Made by a program: the position numbers and the translations under genes. Below the pieces are notes generated by a model. The model ran no database searches and was not told the origin of the DNA. It saw nothing but the letters and a program-made list of their open reading frames with translations. Below, in pieces: positions 34,612 through 43,378 of a stretch of 64,000 bases of DNA; within the stretch, counting starts at the first letter, position 1, and each line of letters begins with the position of its first letter. The DNA is from Solitalea canadensis DSM 3403 (GTDB taxonomy: Bacteria > Bacteroidota > Bacteroidia > Sphingobacteriales > Sphingobacteriaceae), in assembly GCF_000242635.2 (NCBI RefSeq), contig NC_017770.1, positions 3,422,669 to 3,486,668 of the forward strand. Reading direction: 5' to 3'.

Positions 34612-35154
34612 TTATTCACATACTTCATATCCAAAATAATTCATCTTTATTTGGGTATTATAGCCACCAAAACCTCGACTTGTTACGCTACCCTTATAGT
34701 TAGTTCTTGCAGATTTACCTTTGGTCAACTGATACAGATCATTGCGTATTGAACACATATCAGAAAATTCAACACTGATTTCATATTCATAATTGTACAA
34801 GAAATTCGGAATAGTTAACGCATAACTACCATTAGATGAAGAGATGTAATACATATCTGTTTTATTTGTGTTTAAATTTTTCACACTAACCCTACAGAAA
34901 AATTTATTTACATCACCTTTCACAGTAGCACCAACAGTTCCAAAAGGATTAGCTTTATTCCCATTTGGAAACTTGGCTTCCAAAAAATCAAGTAAGATGG
35001 TGCCACTTTTAGGCTGGTTGGTATAAGCGTTTCCAGTATTCATTGGATGACTTTTTAAGCCAAATCCACCGCCACCCCCTCCTGCTGTTAAGGTCATAAA
35101 ACATATCAGTACGAACCCTAATAAGCTAATTGGTTTAAGAAAATTTTTAATCAT
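34612..35154 (-). CDS. Secreted protein with Gly-rich N-terminus, unknown function
   Basis: A 180-aa protein. A signal peptide (MIKNFLKPISLLGFVLICFMTLTAG) is followed by six glycines, FGLKSHPMN, and a single beta-rich domain (ATVKGDVNKFFCRVSVKNL, GSYALTIPNFLYNYEYEISVEF) that resembles a carboxypeptidase-regulatory or Ig-like module. It contains three Cys after the signal peptide. It is the first gene of the three-gene set in the island. No family was recognised. Confidence 0.65.
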   Translation of the reverse strand: MIKNFLKPISLLGFVLICFMTLTAGGGGGGFGLKSHPMNTGNAYTNQPKSGTILLDFLEAKFPNGNKANPFGTVGATVKGDVNKFFCRVSVKNLNTNKTDMYYISSSNGSYALTIPNFLYNYEYEISVEFSDMCSIRNDLYQLTKGKSARTNYKGSVTSRGFGGYNTQIKMNYFGYEVCE

Positions 35155-35586
35155 AATTCATTCAGATGTTTTTAAAGTGATATTATGACTTGAAAATTAT
35201 TAGAAAAACAAGCAAAATTCTATTCGAAAAAAACTTAAAATCATCCAATATGTGCTTTTTTTCACAGGCGCCATTAAGGGGACGGCAACAGTTAATTAGA
35301 GGTGTAAAACAAACGATTTACATAGCCAAAAATGCTTTTCTTCTGAAGAGAGTTTCACTTAAACTATTTTGGTAAATGCATTACAATTTATTTATGAGGT
35401 ATGCAAAGTGGGTACAGACTATTTACTTATAGCTGTAAAGTGTATATAATTATCCAAATAGTCCATCTGGTTTATGACTGAGATATTTATTACAGAAACG
35501 ATATAGGTAGAGACTTATATGAATACAAATATTAACAATTGCTAAAGGTTAATTACTATGACGTAGGCATCTTGCAACTATTTAAT
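35155..35586. other. A/T-rich intergenic stretch inside the putative island
   Basis: No supported gene. A 61-codon plus-strand frame at 35190-35375 has no recognisable features. The stretch carries upstream signals for the minus-strand trio but I could not place a promoter. Confidence 0.4.
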
Positions 35587-35656
35587 AGTTCGAACCTCTC
35601 CGGGGGCACTGTAAAAGAAAGCTTAATCTTATTTGATTGAGCTTTTTATGTGTGTA
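35587..35656 (+). repeat. Direct repeat 2, partial copy of tRNA-Lys 3' end plus terminator
   Basis: It starts in the T loop (GTTCGAACCTCTCC), keeps an acceptor 3' strand CGGGGGC plus A, and continues through the same terminator hairpin and TTTTTATGTGTGTA as at 32055-32127. No 5' half of a tRNA precedes it. Confidence 0.75.
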
Positions 35657-35728
35657 GAAAACTTTTTAAACGATTTTTAGAGACACTCCTCATACCTTGA
35701 TAATTTACATTTTCAAATTTCTCAAAAA

Positions 35729-37082
35729 TTAGAACATCCTTTTCATGATTTGTGAGATACTCTGTGGCTCTTTAACCTTTCTAATCAGACTAAAATGACA
35801 GCCTCTTTTCCCTCCTTCATAAGTAATCAACCTTAGGTCCCTCATACGATTTTCCAGAATAGTTGTGCTTACTTTAAACTCATCTGCTAACGAAGTAATC
35901 ATAACTTGAAAATCTCGAATATTACAAGGTTGATTATCTAAAAAAACAGATCCTAGTTTACTAATGCCCTCTCTCATTTGCCAGGCCTCTAATTTACCAA
36001 GAACACATCGATATGGCATAATCAGTGCAGCTGCGAACTGATTAGCTTGCCATTCAAGCCAATGCTTTTCGTTAGTTAACAAATATTTACCTGTAGCAGA
36101 ATCATAAGCGGAATCATTCAAATTATCATAAATCATTTGTGACATTTGTACATTTGTGTGCAAAAAGAAATGAGCAATTTCATGGGCACAAACAAATGCA
36201 AATTGCTCTGTATCTCTTAAAGACACATCAATGAAAATCTTTTTATTTTCAATATCACAATAACCGTTAAGTTTCTTGCCTTTATCAATAGGTATGATTT
36301 GATCCGTTATAGTTTCAAGGTTAAAATTTTCCTTAAGGTAAATTATAAAATTATCGATAGGAAAATATTTAAAATCAGAGAGTATTGATGGATTAAAATC
36401 CTGTATAATACTAATAGTTATATTTTCAATTAATTGATGAGATAACTTTTGCAAACCAACTGCATTGACACCTGGCTGCTCCCAATCAACTGAGAAAGAT
36501 AGTTGCCTTATTAAGAAATCTTTTATGTTATTGTCCCAATCTGGCTCCAAGCCATTGCAATCATCATAAATGTGATTAATTTCCTTTAATTGAGCAATCT
36601 GTTTTTCAGATGAATCAACATACTTATCAAAAATATACTTTCCTTTCTATTCTTATTGTGCAGAACTATCTTGGATTTTTGATTTTTATCAACTTCGATA
36701 AGCATTAGATCCTTTGATCTAGCCAAATTTGTAAGCAGATTCTTGTAATTTACCCGTTGTTATAAAAACACCTTTAACTTTTTTTCCTGCAACTTGGTCT
36801 ATTTTACTTACAAATTCTTCTATATCATTTATTGGAACTGAAACGCTATAATCTTTACATTCGATAAGGTATAATATATGACATCTTTCAGCACTTTCTG
36901 GCCAGACCTCTATACTTAAGTCAAAAACAATATCATTTTCCCTATCTCTCGAATAATAGGGTCGCTTACGAAAAAACTCTACAACATGTTGGTATTAAAC
37001 CAAGTTGACCTTCATTGATGGCTGAAATAATTATTTCATATGCTTTTTCTTCAAATAAATCGCCTTTTAAGGTAGTATTCAT
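35729..37082 (-). pseudogene. Decayed Mrr-type endonuclease / ImmA-IrrE metallopeptidase fusion
   Basis: Read across three frame changes this is one gene of about 450 codons. From the ATG at 37080-37082, frame 1 gives MNTTLKGDLFEEKAYEIIIS to LIP. After a shift near 36990, frame 2 gives FFRKRPYYSRDREND, then IVFDLSIEVW, LYLIECKDY (PD-D/ExK type) and VPINDIEEFVSKIDQVAG. A second shift near 36722 leads to ARSKDLMLIEV. A third, at a T-run near 36635, enters the 273-codon intact C-terminal part. That part has the ImmA/IrrE zinc site HEIAH and EWQANQFAAALIMP. Mrr-like domains cut DNA, and ImmA/IrrE proteases cleave repressors of mobile elements or stress regulators. The C-terminal frame has no good start of its own. 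Confidence 0.82.
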
Positions 37083-37173
37083 TATCCGCTAATTATTTGA
37101 GCAAAATAATAAAAAAACACTGAGTATATGTATTAAAAGTTTTTATCGGCTAACGTTTTTAGTAAAAAACTTC

Positions 37174-38115
37174 CTAAAACGGCAGCGTTGCCAGATCAAC
37201 ATTACCCCCTGAGATAATAATCCCAATTCTCTGACCTGCAAACCGCTCTTTGTTTTTGATAATAACAGCCAAGGCAACTGCCGAAGATGGTTCAACAATT
37301 ATTTTCATTCGTTCCCAAATGAGTTTCATGGCAGCTGCGATTTCTTCGTCATTCGCTAACAAAATCTCGCTCACATGTTCACGAATAATTGCTAATGTCC
37401 TTTCACTTAAAGTAGTTAACAATCCATCTGCAATGCTTGAAATATAAGGAGGTTTCTCCACCTTGCCGCTTTTGAATGATAAAACTGCATCGGCAGCACC
37501 TTCGGGTTCTGCGCCTACTACTTTGGTAGATGGGGAAAAATAATGTGCGGATAAGGAGGTACCACTTAAAAGTCCGCCGCCTCCAACAGGCGTTATTATA
37601 GTATCGAACGTAAACGTTGAATCTTCAATCAATTCCTTTGCAGCGGTAGCTTGCCCGGCAATTACCCGGTCGTTGTCGAATGGATGGACTAAAACTGCTC
37701 CACGAGTTTCAATTATTTCCTTTACACCTGCTTCCCGTGCATCTAACGTAGGTTCACATTCAATTACTTCGGCTCCATAACCTAATACTGCATTTTTCTT
37801 TACAATCGGCGCTGTTTTAGGCATTACAATATAGGCTGGAAGCCCCACCTTTTTTGCCGCGTAAGCAACGGCTTGAGCATGATTACCAGACGAATGGGTT
37901 GTTATTGCCTGCGCTTCATTATTGGCAGCTACTTGCAATACAGCATTTAACCCTCCCCTAGCTTTAAAAGCCCCAATTTTCTGAAAGTTTTCACATTTAA
38001 AGTAAATCGCTGCTCCGGTCAATTCATTAATTGTATGGTTGGTAAAAACGGGGGTATGGTGTATATGGTCACGAATTCTTTCGTGCGCTTTTTGGATATC
38101 TTCTACGGTAATCAT
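37174..38115 (-). CDS. Threonine dehydratase / serine racemase-type PLP enzyme
   Basis: A 313-aa fold-type II PLP enzyme. The PLP lysine lies in KIGAFKARGG (about residue 52), the substrate loop is SSGNHAQAVAYAA, and the phosphate-binding tetraglycine is VGGGGLLSG. A conserved IISGGNVDL end follows. It deaminates threonine or serine to 2-oxo acids, or racemises serine. At this length it lacks the ACT regulatory domain of biosynthetic IlvA, so a catabolic role is likely. It is divergent from the GNAT pair. Confidence 0.92.
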   Translation of the reverse strand: MITVEDIQKAHERIRDHIHHTPVFTNHTINELTGAAIYFKCENFQKIGAFKARGGLNAVLQVAANNEAQAITTHSSGNHAQAVAYAAKKVGLPAYIVMPKTAPIVKKNAVLGYGAEVIECEPTLDAREAGVKEIIETRGAVLVHPFDNDRVIAGQATAAKELIEDSTFTFDTIITPVGGGGLLSGTSLSAHYFSPSTKVVGAEPEGAADAVLSFKSGKVEKPPYISSIADGLLTTLSERTLAIIREHVSEILLANDEEIAAAMKLIWERMKIIVEPSSAVALAVIIKNKERFAGQRIGIIISGGNVDLATLPF

Positions 38116-38169
38116 TTTATATTTACAATTGAATTCAATGCAAATTATCAGAAAAATTTCAGATCTCTC

Positions 38170-38694
38170 ATGAATAATATAACAATCCGAAAAGTAACCT
38201 TAGTCGATTTACCCGAACTTCAGAAAATTGGAATACAAACCTTTAGGGAAACCTTTTCAGCAGAGAACAGTGATGAGGATATGCAAAAATACCTGGACGA
38301 AAAATTCAATGACATTCAGGTATCAAAAGAGTTGAATAACCCTGATTCTGAATTTTACTTTGCGATTTTAGAAGGTGAAATCGTCGGTTACTTGAAAATG
38401 AATTTCAAAGACGCTCAAACAGAATTGAGGCATAATGATTATGCTGAGATAGAACGTATCTATGTATTAGAAGATTTTATTGGCAAAAAAGTGGGTCAGT
38501 TGCTCTTTGACAAGGCGTTGGAAGTAGCAGACTCTTATAAAGTTAATTTTGTTTGGCTGGGTGTTTGGGAAGAAAACTATCGGGCTATTCGCTTCTATGA
38601 AAAAAACGGTTTCGAGACGTTTGATAAGCATATTTTCAGGTTGGGAAATGATGAACAAACTGACCTTATGATGAGAAAACAGATTACCCACTGA
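38170..38694 (+). CDS. GNAT family N-acetyltransferase
   Basis: A 174-aa acyl-CoA-dependent acetyltransferase. Motif A lies in IERIYVLEDFIGKKVGQLLFDKAL (pyrophosphate-binding loop), and the C-terminal NYRAIRFYEKNGFETFDKH is the family's motif B. The frame is open 45 codons upstream into the divergent dehydratase gene. The ATG at 38170 gives the usual N-terminus (ITIRKVTLVDLPELQ). It resembles the PaiA/YjgM-like polyamine or amino-acid acetyltransferases, but the substrate is unknown. A second GNAT gene follows 4 bp later. Confidence 0.92.
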   Translation: MNNITIRKVTLVDLPELQKIGIQTFRETFSAENSDEDMQKYLDEKFNDIQVSKELNNPDSEFYFAILEGEIVGYLKMNFKDAQTELRHNDYAEIERIYVLEDFIGKKVGQLLFDKALEVADSYKVNFVWLGVWEENYRAIRFYEKNGFETFDKHIFRLGNDEQTDLMMRKQITH

Positions 38695-38698
38695 AGAA

Positions 38699-39265
38699 AT
38701 GAAAAACATAACAATAGAAACAATTACAAATGGTGATATTGAACAATGCCGGGATTTATGTAATGAACTGATGGCTTTTCAAAAATCGAAGGCGTTTATT
38801 GCACCTGAGAAATTTGACCTGATGACTTTCGACACGAGGATGAAGAAGAGTTATGAAAGTTCAATGGCTAGTCAGGTTGTTGTTATTAAAGATGATGGCT
38901 TTCCTGTCGGTTATGTTTTTTCTACAATTGATGTAATCGATAGTAGTAAAAATGGATTCCCTGAATGGGCGCCGAAGGTTGAAAATGGAAAGAGTTTTTA
39001 TCCCGATTGGGTAGAATTGCCACAGAAAATAGGTTGTCTCAATAACCTGTATCTACGTGATGAATACCGAGCGTTAAAATTTGGCTCAAAACTAGTTGAA
39101 ATGTCTATGGAGTGGCTTGAAAGCTTTTCGGATGTGAATTTGATATTTATCTATATATCAAATGGAAACGATGCCGCGTTGAGTTTTTATCTCAATCGTG
39201 GTTTTACCTTTAGCCATGATGTTTTTGGTGGTTTTATTAAGGCTGTTTATAAACTTAAGGAATAG
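38699..39265 (+). CDS. GNAT family N-acetyltransferase
   Basis: A 188-aa acetyltransferase that overlaps functionally with its upstream neighbour. ITIETITNGDIEQCRDLCNEL opens the fold. VVVIKDDGFPVGYVFSTID is the central strand pair, and CLNNLYLRDEYRALKFGSKLVEMSMEWL the acetyl-CoA loop region. GNDAALSFYLNRGFTF closes it. The two GNAT genes are not close copies of each other, and the substrates are unknown. Only four bases separate it from the preceding gene, so the two are co-transcribed. Confidence 0.88.
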   Translation: MKNITIETITNGDIEQCRDLCNELMAFQKSKAFIAPEKFDLMTFDTRMKKSYESSMASQVVVIKDDGFPVGYVFSTIDVIDSSKNGFPEWAPKVENGKSFYPDWVELPQKIGCLNNLYLRDEYRALKFGSKLVEMSMEWLESFSDVNLIFIYISNGNDAALSFYLNRGFTFSHDVFGGFIKAVYKLKE

Positions 39266-39375
39266 AAAAAAATCTATCACTGTTCAGAAAATTTAGCTCC
39301 TAAATGCTCTAATTTTTTATTACATTTAAGCTATTAGGCTTATTTGTAATTAATTAACATTAGAATAATGTAATT

Positions 39376-39858
39376 ATGAAAAACATAATTTTAAAAGGAG
39401 CATTAGTAGGATGTGTAATAAGTTTATTATTCGCCTGTAAAGAAAAAAAGGAAGAGCCTGTGGTGATTGATAAAGAACAAATCAAAAAAGAAATTCAGGC
39501 CAAAGAAAATGAATTTGCAGAGACCTATAACAGCGGAGTATTAAAAAACATTGGTTATTATGCCGATGATGCGACAAGTTTTTTCCAAAACAGGGCTCCA
39601 TTAGTTGGCAAAGAAGCAATTATAACCTTTTTACAATCCGACTTAGCTGCAAATACCGACAGAATTACATTTACAACAAATGAAGTTTTTGTATCAAACG
39701 ATGGAAATCTAGTGGTAGAAATCGGTTCTTTTAAAGTTGTTGATTCTGTAAATGTTCCGATTAATACAGGAAATTACATGACGATGTTTGAGAAAAGAAA
39801 TGGCAAATACGTTGCCGTACGTGATATGAGTACATCAGATGGCATGTCGGTTCAATAA
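39376..39858 (+). CDS. SnoaL/DUF4440-like lipoprotein
   Basis: A 160-aa protein with a lipobox (LLFACK, Cys21). An NTF2-like cone fold follows: IQAKENEFAETYNSGVLKNIGYYADDATSF, PLVGKEAIITFLQ, and a beta end GNYMTMFEKRNGKYVAVRDM. This is the DUF4440/SnoaL pattern. Such domains bind small molecules or act as dimer scaffolds; the role here is unknown. It stands alone on the plus strand, with a convergent gene after it. Confidence 0.85.
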   Translation: MKNIILKGALVGCVISLLFACKEKKEEPVVIDKEQIKKEIQAKENEFAETYNSGVLKNIGYYADDATSFFQNRAPLVGKEAIITFLQSDLAANTDRITFTTNEVFVSNDGNLVVEIGSFKVVDSVNVPINTGNYMTMFEKRNGKYVAVRDMSTSDGMSVQ

Positions 39859-39962
39859 GAACAAACATTAGTAATGTAACAAGTTCCTACTTTTTAATCG
39901 TTCTTTTCGGAATACCTTATTTGTAAAGTATTTTGAGGGCATCACTCCTTTAAAAAAAATTA

Positions 39963-41060
39963 TTAACGCCTTCTTCCGCCTCCTCCTCCTCTGGAACCGC
40001 CACCACCCATTGAACGACCACCACCACCCATTGAACCCGACCTTGACGATGGAGAGGAATAGCTTGGTGATTGCCTATTAGATGTTGATGGAGATTGGCG
40101 ATTTGATACAGACGGAGACTGACGATTAGACGTAGAAGGAGACTGCCGGTTCGACATAGAAGGAGATTGACGATTCGATACAGAAGCTCCATTTCCAGGC
40201 CTGTTCGATGGCATGGTTGATGCACGAGCTCCGCTTCCTTGTCGATTACCTGATCCATTACCATAATTACCCCTGGCCCTATTATCCGACACGGTATTAG
40301 ATCTCATTTTGTTGTTATTGTAATTATTAAAATTGTTCCTATTCCCATTATTAATAATTACGTTATTATTTCCCCCGTAATGACCTCCATAATAACCGTG
40401 GTGATGGTAATAATGATTACTACGATAGATGCCTACTGCCATAACCGTTGCAAATCCAAACCATGGTGGATAATAGCCGTAATAATAAGGAGGTGCATAA
40501 GGTACATAAGCTGGTGAATACACATATTGTACAATTGGTGCCGACTGCACAACTACAGTGGTTGCAGGTACATCTACTGTAACGGGGTTGTCGCCGGTAT
40601 ACCCTGGGTTAGCGGTAACTGATGAATTTCCTTTAGGCTCAATAATATAATCTTTACCATATAGTTCCTCGTCACCAACAATCTGCAAACTAACTTTTTT
40701 ATCCTTATCTCTGTCTAATAAGATTACTGCAACATCTTGTGTTTCTTTTTTGGTGACATCAACCTGAAGTATAAATGTGTAGGAATCATCCTTTTTTTTA
40801 GTCACTACTTTGATAAAATCAACTTTTTTATCCAGGTTTAAATCCAGGTTATTGATCTTGGTTTTCTCATCATTCAATGATTTTTCAAAGCCTTCAATCG
40901 TTTTTGACTTTTGAAATAAATCCAAAACGGCATAAAGATCCAGATTATCTCCAGCTAATCCTAACGTCGGGATAGAATCTGCCTTATCTTGAGAAAAAGT
41001 AGGCAAGCTTAATAGCATACATAATACGGTTGCTAAACATGACATCAAAAACTTTTTCAT
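39963..41060 (-). CDS. Secreted protein with tandem NRQSPS repeats and Gly/Arg tail
   Basis: A 365-aa exported protein with a signal peptide ending LPTFSQ. A globular part (about residues 25-150) contains KTIEGFEKSLNDEKTKINNLDLNLDKKVDFIKV and VAVILLDRDKDKKVSLQIVGDEELYG. A Pro/Tyr/His-rich stretch (about 165-235), an Asn-rich stretch, five tandem SNRQSPS(M/T/V) units (about 295-332) and a Gly/Arg-rich end follow. The low-complexity part suggests surface or matrix attachment. I recognise the build as common in Bacteroidota, but no function is known. Confidence 0.75.
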   Translation of the reverse strand: MKKFLMSCLATVLCMLLSLPTFSQDKADSIPTLGLAGDNLDLYAVLDLFQKSKTIEGFEKSLNDEKTKINNLDLNLDKKVDFIKVVTKKKDDSYTFILQVDVTKKETQDVAVILLDRDKDKKVSLQIVGDEELYGKDYIIEPKGNSSVTANPGYTGDNPVTVDVPATTVVVQSAPIVQYVYSPAYVPYAPPYYYGYYPPWFGFATVMAVGIYRSNHYYHHHGYYGGHYGGNNNVIINNGNRNNFNNYNNNKMRSNTVSDNRARGNYGNGSGNRQGSGARASTMPSNRPGNGASVSNRQSPSMSNRQSPSTSNRQSPSVSNRQSPSTSNRQSPSYSSPSSRSGSMGGGGRSMGGGGSRGGGGGRRR

Positions 41061-41258
41061 AACAAGTTAATTTACAACACCATATACAAGTTAAGAAATA
41101 TTAGGAACACTTTAAGTACTATTTTTTCAAGTAAGCTTTCGTTAAAATAAGACAGTAAAGCCCCTTCCGCCAATAAAAGTTACATCCTTATTTCTCCTAT
41201 CCGGTAGTAAGCCTCCATATTGTATATTTTATAGCTTTTCACAAGACAAGCTATAAAA

Positions 41259-41291
41259 CAAAAAAATCCTTCCAGTAACCGAAAGGATTTT
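41259..41291 (-). terminator. Terminator of the RibD-like gene
   Basis: 9-bp stem (41263-41271 with 41283-41291, AAAATCCTT), 11-base loop, T-run on the minus strand. It is 23 bp after the stop codon. A second 8-bp hairpin (TATAGCTT, 41230-41237 with 41248-41255) lies just beyond. Confidence 0.8.
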
Positions 41292-41313
41292 AATAATATC
41301 ACCTATTGTAAGA

Positions 41314-41868
41314 CTACTTCACTTCGTAACTCAACAAAACCACCCCACTTTTAAACACCCTTGATCCAGTTAACTTTAAATTCAGTTGATGTTTTAGGCC
41401 TTTAAAAATTGGTGTTCCCTCACCTAATGCTACCGGATCAATCATAATTTCATAACCGTCAATTAAACCTGCATCAGCAAATTGAGTGATGATGCTTCCA
41501 CTACCTAAAATTGTCAAATCTTCTCCGGAAGTCTTCTTTAGTTCTTTTATCCGGGTTACAATATCTCCATTGATTATTTGGGTATTGCTCCAATCGGCTT
41601 TTTTTAATGTAGTTGAAAAAACTATTTTCTGTGCATTATTCATTCCTGCCGCCACGTTTGGATCATTTTCAATAGCAAATGGTGTTGGCCAGTAGCTTGC
41701 CATTAGTTCATAGGTTACACGACCAAACAACAGGATATTCTCAGACTTAAGCGATTGGCTTGCGTACTCGTTTTCTTCAGAACCGTGCTTATGCCAGCTG
41801 GTATCATTACCCGGACCTTTATAAAACCCATTTAATGTTAAAAAATTATAGGCTGTTAACTTTCTCAT
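41314..41868 (-). CDS. Dihydrofolate reductase family protein (RibD C-terminal-like)
   Basis: A 184-aa NADPH-dependent reductase-like protein. The opening is LTAYNFLTLNGFYKGPGNDTSW. ENILLFGRVTYELMASYWPT is the cofactor-region hallmark, and DLTILGSGSIITQFADAGLIDGYEIMIDPVALGEG is the conserved C-terminal core. The family is related to the RibD reductase domain and DHFR. Stand-alone members such as this are usually of unknown substrate. It is followed by its own terminator. Confidence 0.9.
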   Translation of the reverse strand: MRKLTAYNFLTLNGFYKGPGNDTSWHKHGSEENEYASQSLKSENILLFGRVTYELMASYWPTPFAIENDPNVAAGMNNAQKIVFSTTLKKADWSNTQIINGDIVTRIKELKKTSGEDLTILGSGSIITQFADAGLIDGYEIMIDPVALGEGTPIFKGLKHQLNLKLTGSRVFKSGVVLLSYEVK

Positions 41869-41929
41869 CGTATTACCTTTAATTGTTTTTCAATCAATAA
41901 GTTACTCCTAAATCTGCAAAGAGTCAATT

Positions 41930-42445
41930 TTACTGCTTGTGGACTGATTTGTAAATATTTTTTAATTGGTTACAGTGTCGTTGAAGATGAACATTAAAAA
42001 AGTGCAGCCATTCATAACGAGTAAGAAAACCCATAAAGGGAACTTCAAAATCAAGACACACCTCTTCTAAATCTCTTGACGTTATAAATTCAAGATTTTC
42101 ATGCTTAAGAGCTGCTAACCTTTCCAATTGGCTTTTGATAGCAAATGGACCGTCTGAAGGGTGAACAAATTCAGGAGCATTCATTTTAGTATTAAAATCA
42201 AGAAATAACCCCTTCAATGTTTCAACATGCAGATCAAATGGTCGCTCTGCTTTGGTTGTTGAGCCATCCGGCAAGCCGTCTACAGCTTTACTAATATGAT
42301 CAGTAACCTGTCCGGCAGTCCAACCTCCGAACACTGGTTTCCTATTTAATTCTTGCTCACTAAACATAGAGAGTTGTTGAGAATATACATCGAAAGCATT
42401 TTTAAGTTCCTCTCGTAATTCTGTTTTTAGGTCGATTAATTCCAT
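41930..42445 (-). CDS. DinB family protein
   Basis: A 171-aa four-helix-bundle protein. WTAGQVTDHISKAVDG gives the first metal-binding His, and WLHFFNVHLQRHCNQL near the C-terminus gives the other two (HxxRH pattern). DinB-like proteins bind a metal and often act as thiol-dependent transferases or hydrolases; no specific substrate can be named. It lies 61 bp upstream of the RibD-like gene on the same strand and may share its transcript. Confidence 0.88.
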   Translation of the reverse strand: MELIDLKTELREELKNAFDVYSQQLSMFSEQELNRKPVFGGWTAGQVTDHISKAVDGLPDGSTTKAERPFDLHVETLKGLFLDFNTKMNAPEFVHPSDGPFAIKSQLERLAALKHENLEFITSRDLEEVCLDFEVPFMGFLTRYEWLHFFNVHLQRHCNQLKNIYKSVHKQ

Positions 42446-42582
42446 AGCGTTTAAGTTATTTACTCAAATTTAGCGCCTCTTTTACAAATAGATACGTGTC
42501 AAATCCGACATACTCAGGGGCTGTTTGCGACAATCAAATTATTGTCGCATTAAACCCTTTAAAATGTCGTGATCAACCCAAC

Positions 42583-42610
42583 TTTGCTTATAATTCCATC
42601 AGTATATTTG
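42583..42610 (+). promoter_or_regulatory. Promoter of the VOC gene
   Basis: TTTG at 42583-42586, 16-bp spacer, TATATTTG at 42603-42610: a close match to the Bacteroidota consensus, about 32 bp before the start codon. Confidence 0.55.
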
Positions 42611-42641
42611 TTATAACCAATTGATTTAAAACAACAAGCAT

Positions 42642-43094
42642 ATGGAAACTATCAATCAAAAGATCACTCCTTTTTTATGGTTTGATAAGAATGCTGAAGA
42701 AGCTGTTAATTTTTACATCTCAGTATTTAAAGATGCCAAGATTAAAACTGTTCAACGGGTTAACGGAGCAGTATTAACAATAGCATTTGAATTAAACGGA
42801 CAAGAATTTGTTGCCTTAAACGGAGGGCCAATGTTCAAGTTTACTGAGGCTGTTTCTTTTGTAATTTATTGCAAGGACCAGGGAGAAATTGACTACTTCT
42901 GGAAATCGTTAGCTGAAGGCGGACAGGAACAACAGTGTGGCTGGCTAAAGGATAAATTCGGTTTATCATGGCAAGTGGTTCCGGCTAACATTGATAAATT
43001 ACTTAATCCCGGTGACCCTCAAAAAACCGACAGAGCTATGCAAGCCTTAATGAAAATGGTTAAGCTTGACATTAAAGCATTACAAGAAGCTTAA
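42642..43094 (+). CDS. VOC family (PhnB-like) protein
   Basis: A 150-aa protein of the glyoxalase/PhnB type (PF06983). It has ITPFLWFDKNAEEAVNFYISVFKDAKI, FELNGQEFVALNGG, DQGEIDYFWKSLAEGG and CGWLKDKFGLSWQVVP. The paired beta-alpha-beta-beta-beta units usually hold a divalent metal. The family is often misnamed 3-demethylubiquinone methyltransferase; the substrate is unknown. It stands alone and is followed by a repeat element. Confidence 0.92.
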   Translation: METINQKITPFLWFDKNAEEAVNFYISVFKDAKIKTVQRVNGAVLTIAFELNGQEFVALNGGPMFKFTEAVSFVIYCKDQGEIDYFWKSLAEGGQEQQCGWLKDKFGLSWQVVPANIDKLLNPGDPQKTDRAMQALMKMVKLDIKALQEA

Positions 43095-43164
43095 ACTTAA
43101 CCAGTTGTGCGATTTAAAATAACTCAAAAACGTCTAATAGTGCAATAAACACAGTTTGATGAAT

Positions 43165-43365
43165 TATTTTCTTCCGCCGCATTCAGCGGGACTCACTTTT
43201 TTTCTTCAGCAAAAAAAAGTAAGCAAAAAATGCCGTCGCTGCGTACAGTTCTTTGACAGTTAATGCGAGTATTTAAATCATCTCTTCCGAACTGTACGAG
43301 GCGATTTTGGCTAATATGATAATTTATGCTTTAAATTCACATATGTGAAATCAAATCGCACAACG
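43165..43365. repeat. Structured interspersed repeat, copy 2
   Basis: About 201 bp matching 29685-29881. The pairing arms 43236-43250 with 43290-43304, and 43301-43307 with 43353-43359, are identical to those of copy 1. The first hairpin (CTCACTTTTTTT) is partly decayed here. It lies in a 414-bp gap between two plus-strand genes. Confidence 0.8.
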
Positions 43366-43378
43366 GGTTAAATTTAAG

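Larger units (their letters stand above)
32056..35656. mobile_element. Putative small genomic island at tRNA-Lys, no integrase
   Basis: The segment between the tRNA-Lys 3' end and its imperfect copy holds three minus-strand genes: Lnt-like acyltransferase, lipoprotein and secreted protein. A tRNA 3' end repeated at the far edge is the classic mark of tyrosine-integrase insertion. No integrase remains and the copies have diverged, so the event is old or the element has lost its mobility genes. The alternative is a simple duplication of the tRNA tail. Confidence 0.45.

Noticed and set aside
35190-35375. 61-codon plus-strand frame in the island
   Set aside because: No start signals, no recognisable features, A/T-rich composition typical of chance frames, and no clear promoter or terminator.
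40020-40200. Possible CRISPR-like array
   Set aside because: The ~24-bp periodic repeats are in frame within a coding region and have no unique spacers.
39950-40264. 104-codon minus-strand frame overlapping the NRQSPS gene
   Set aside because: It is a frame-shifted shadow of the repeat-coding region with no start context; the 365-aa frame has the signal peptide.
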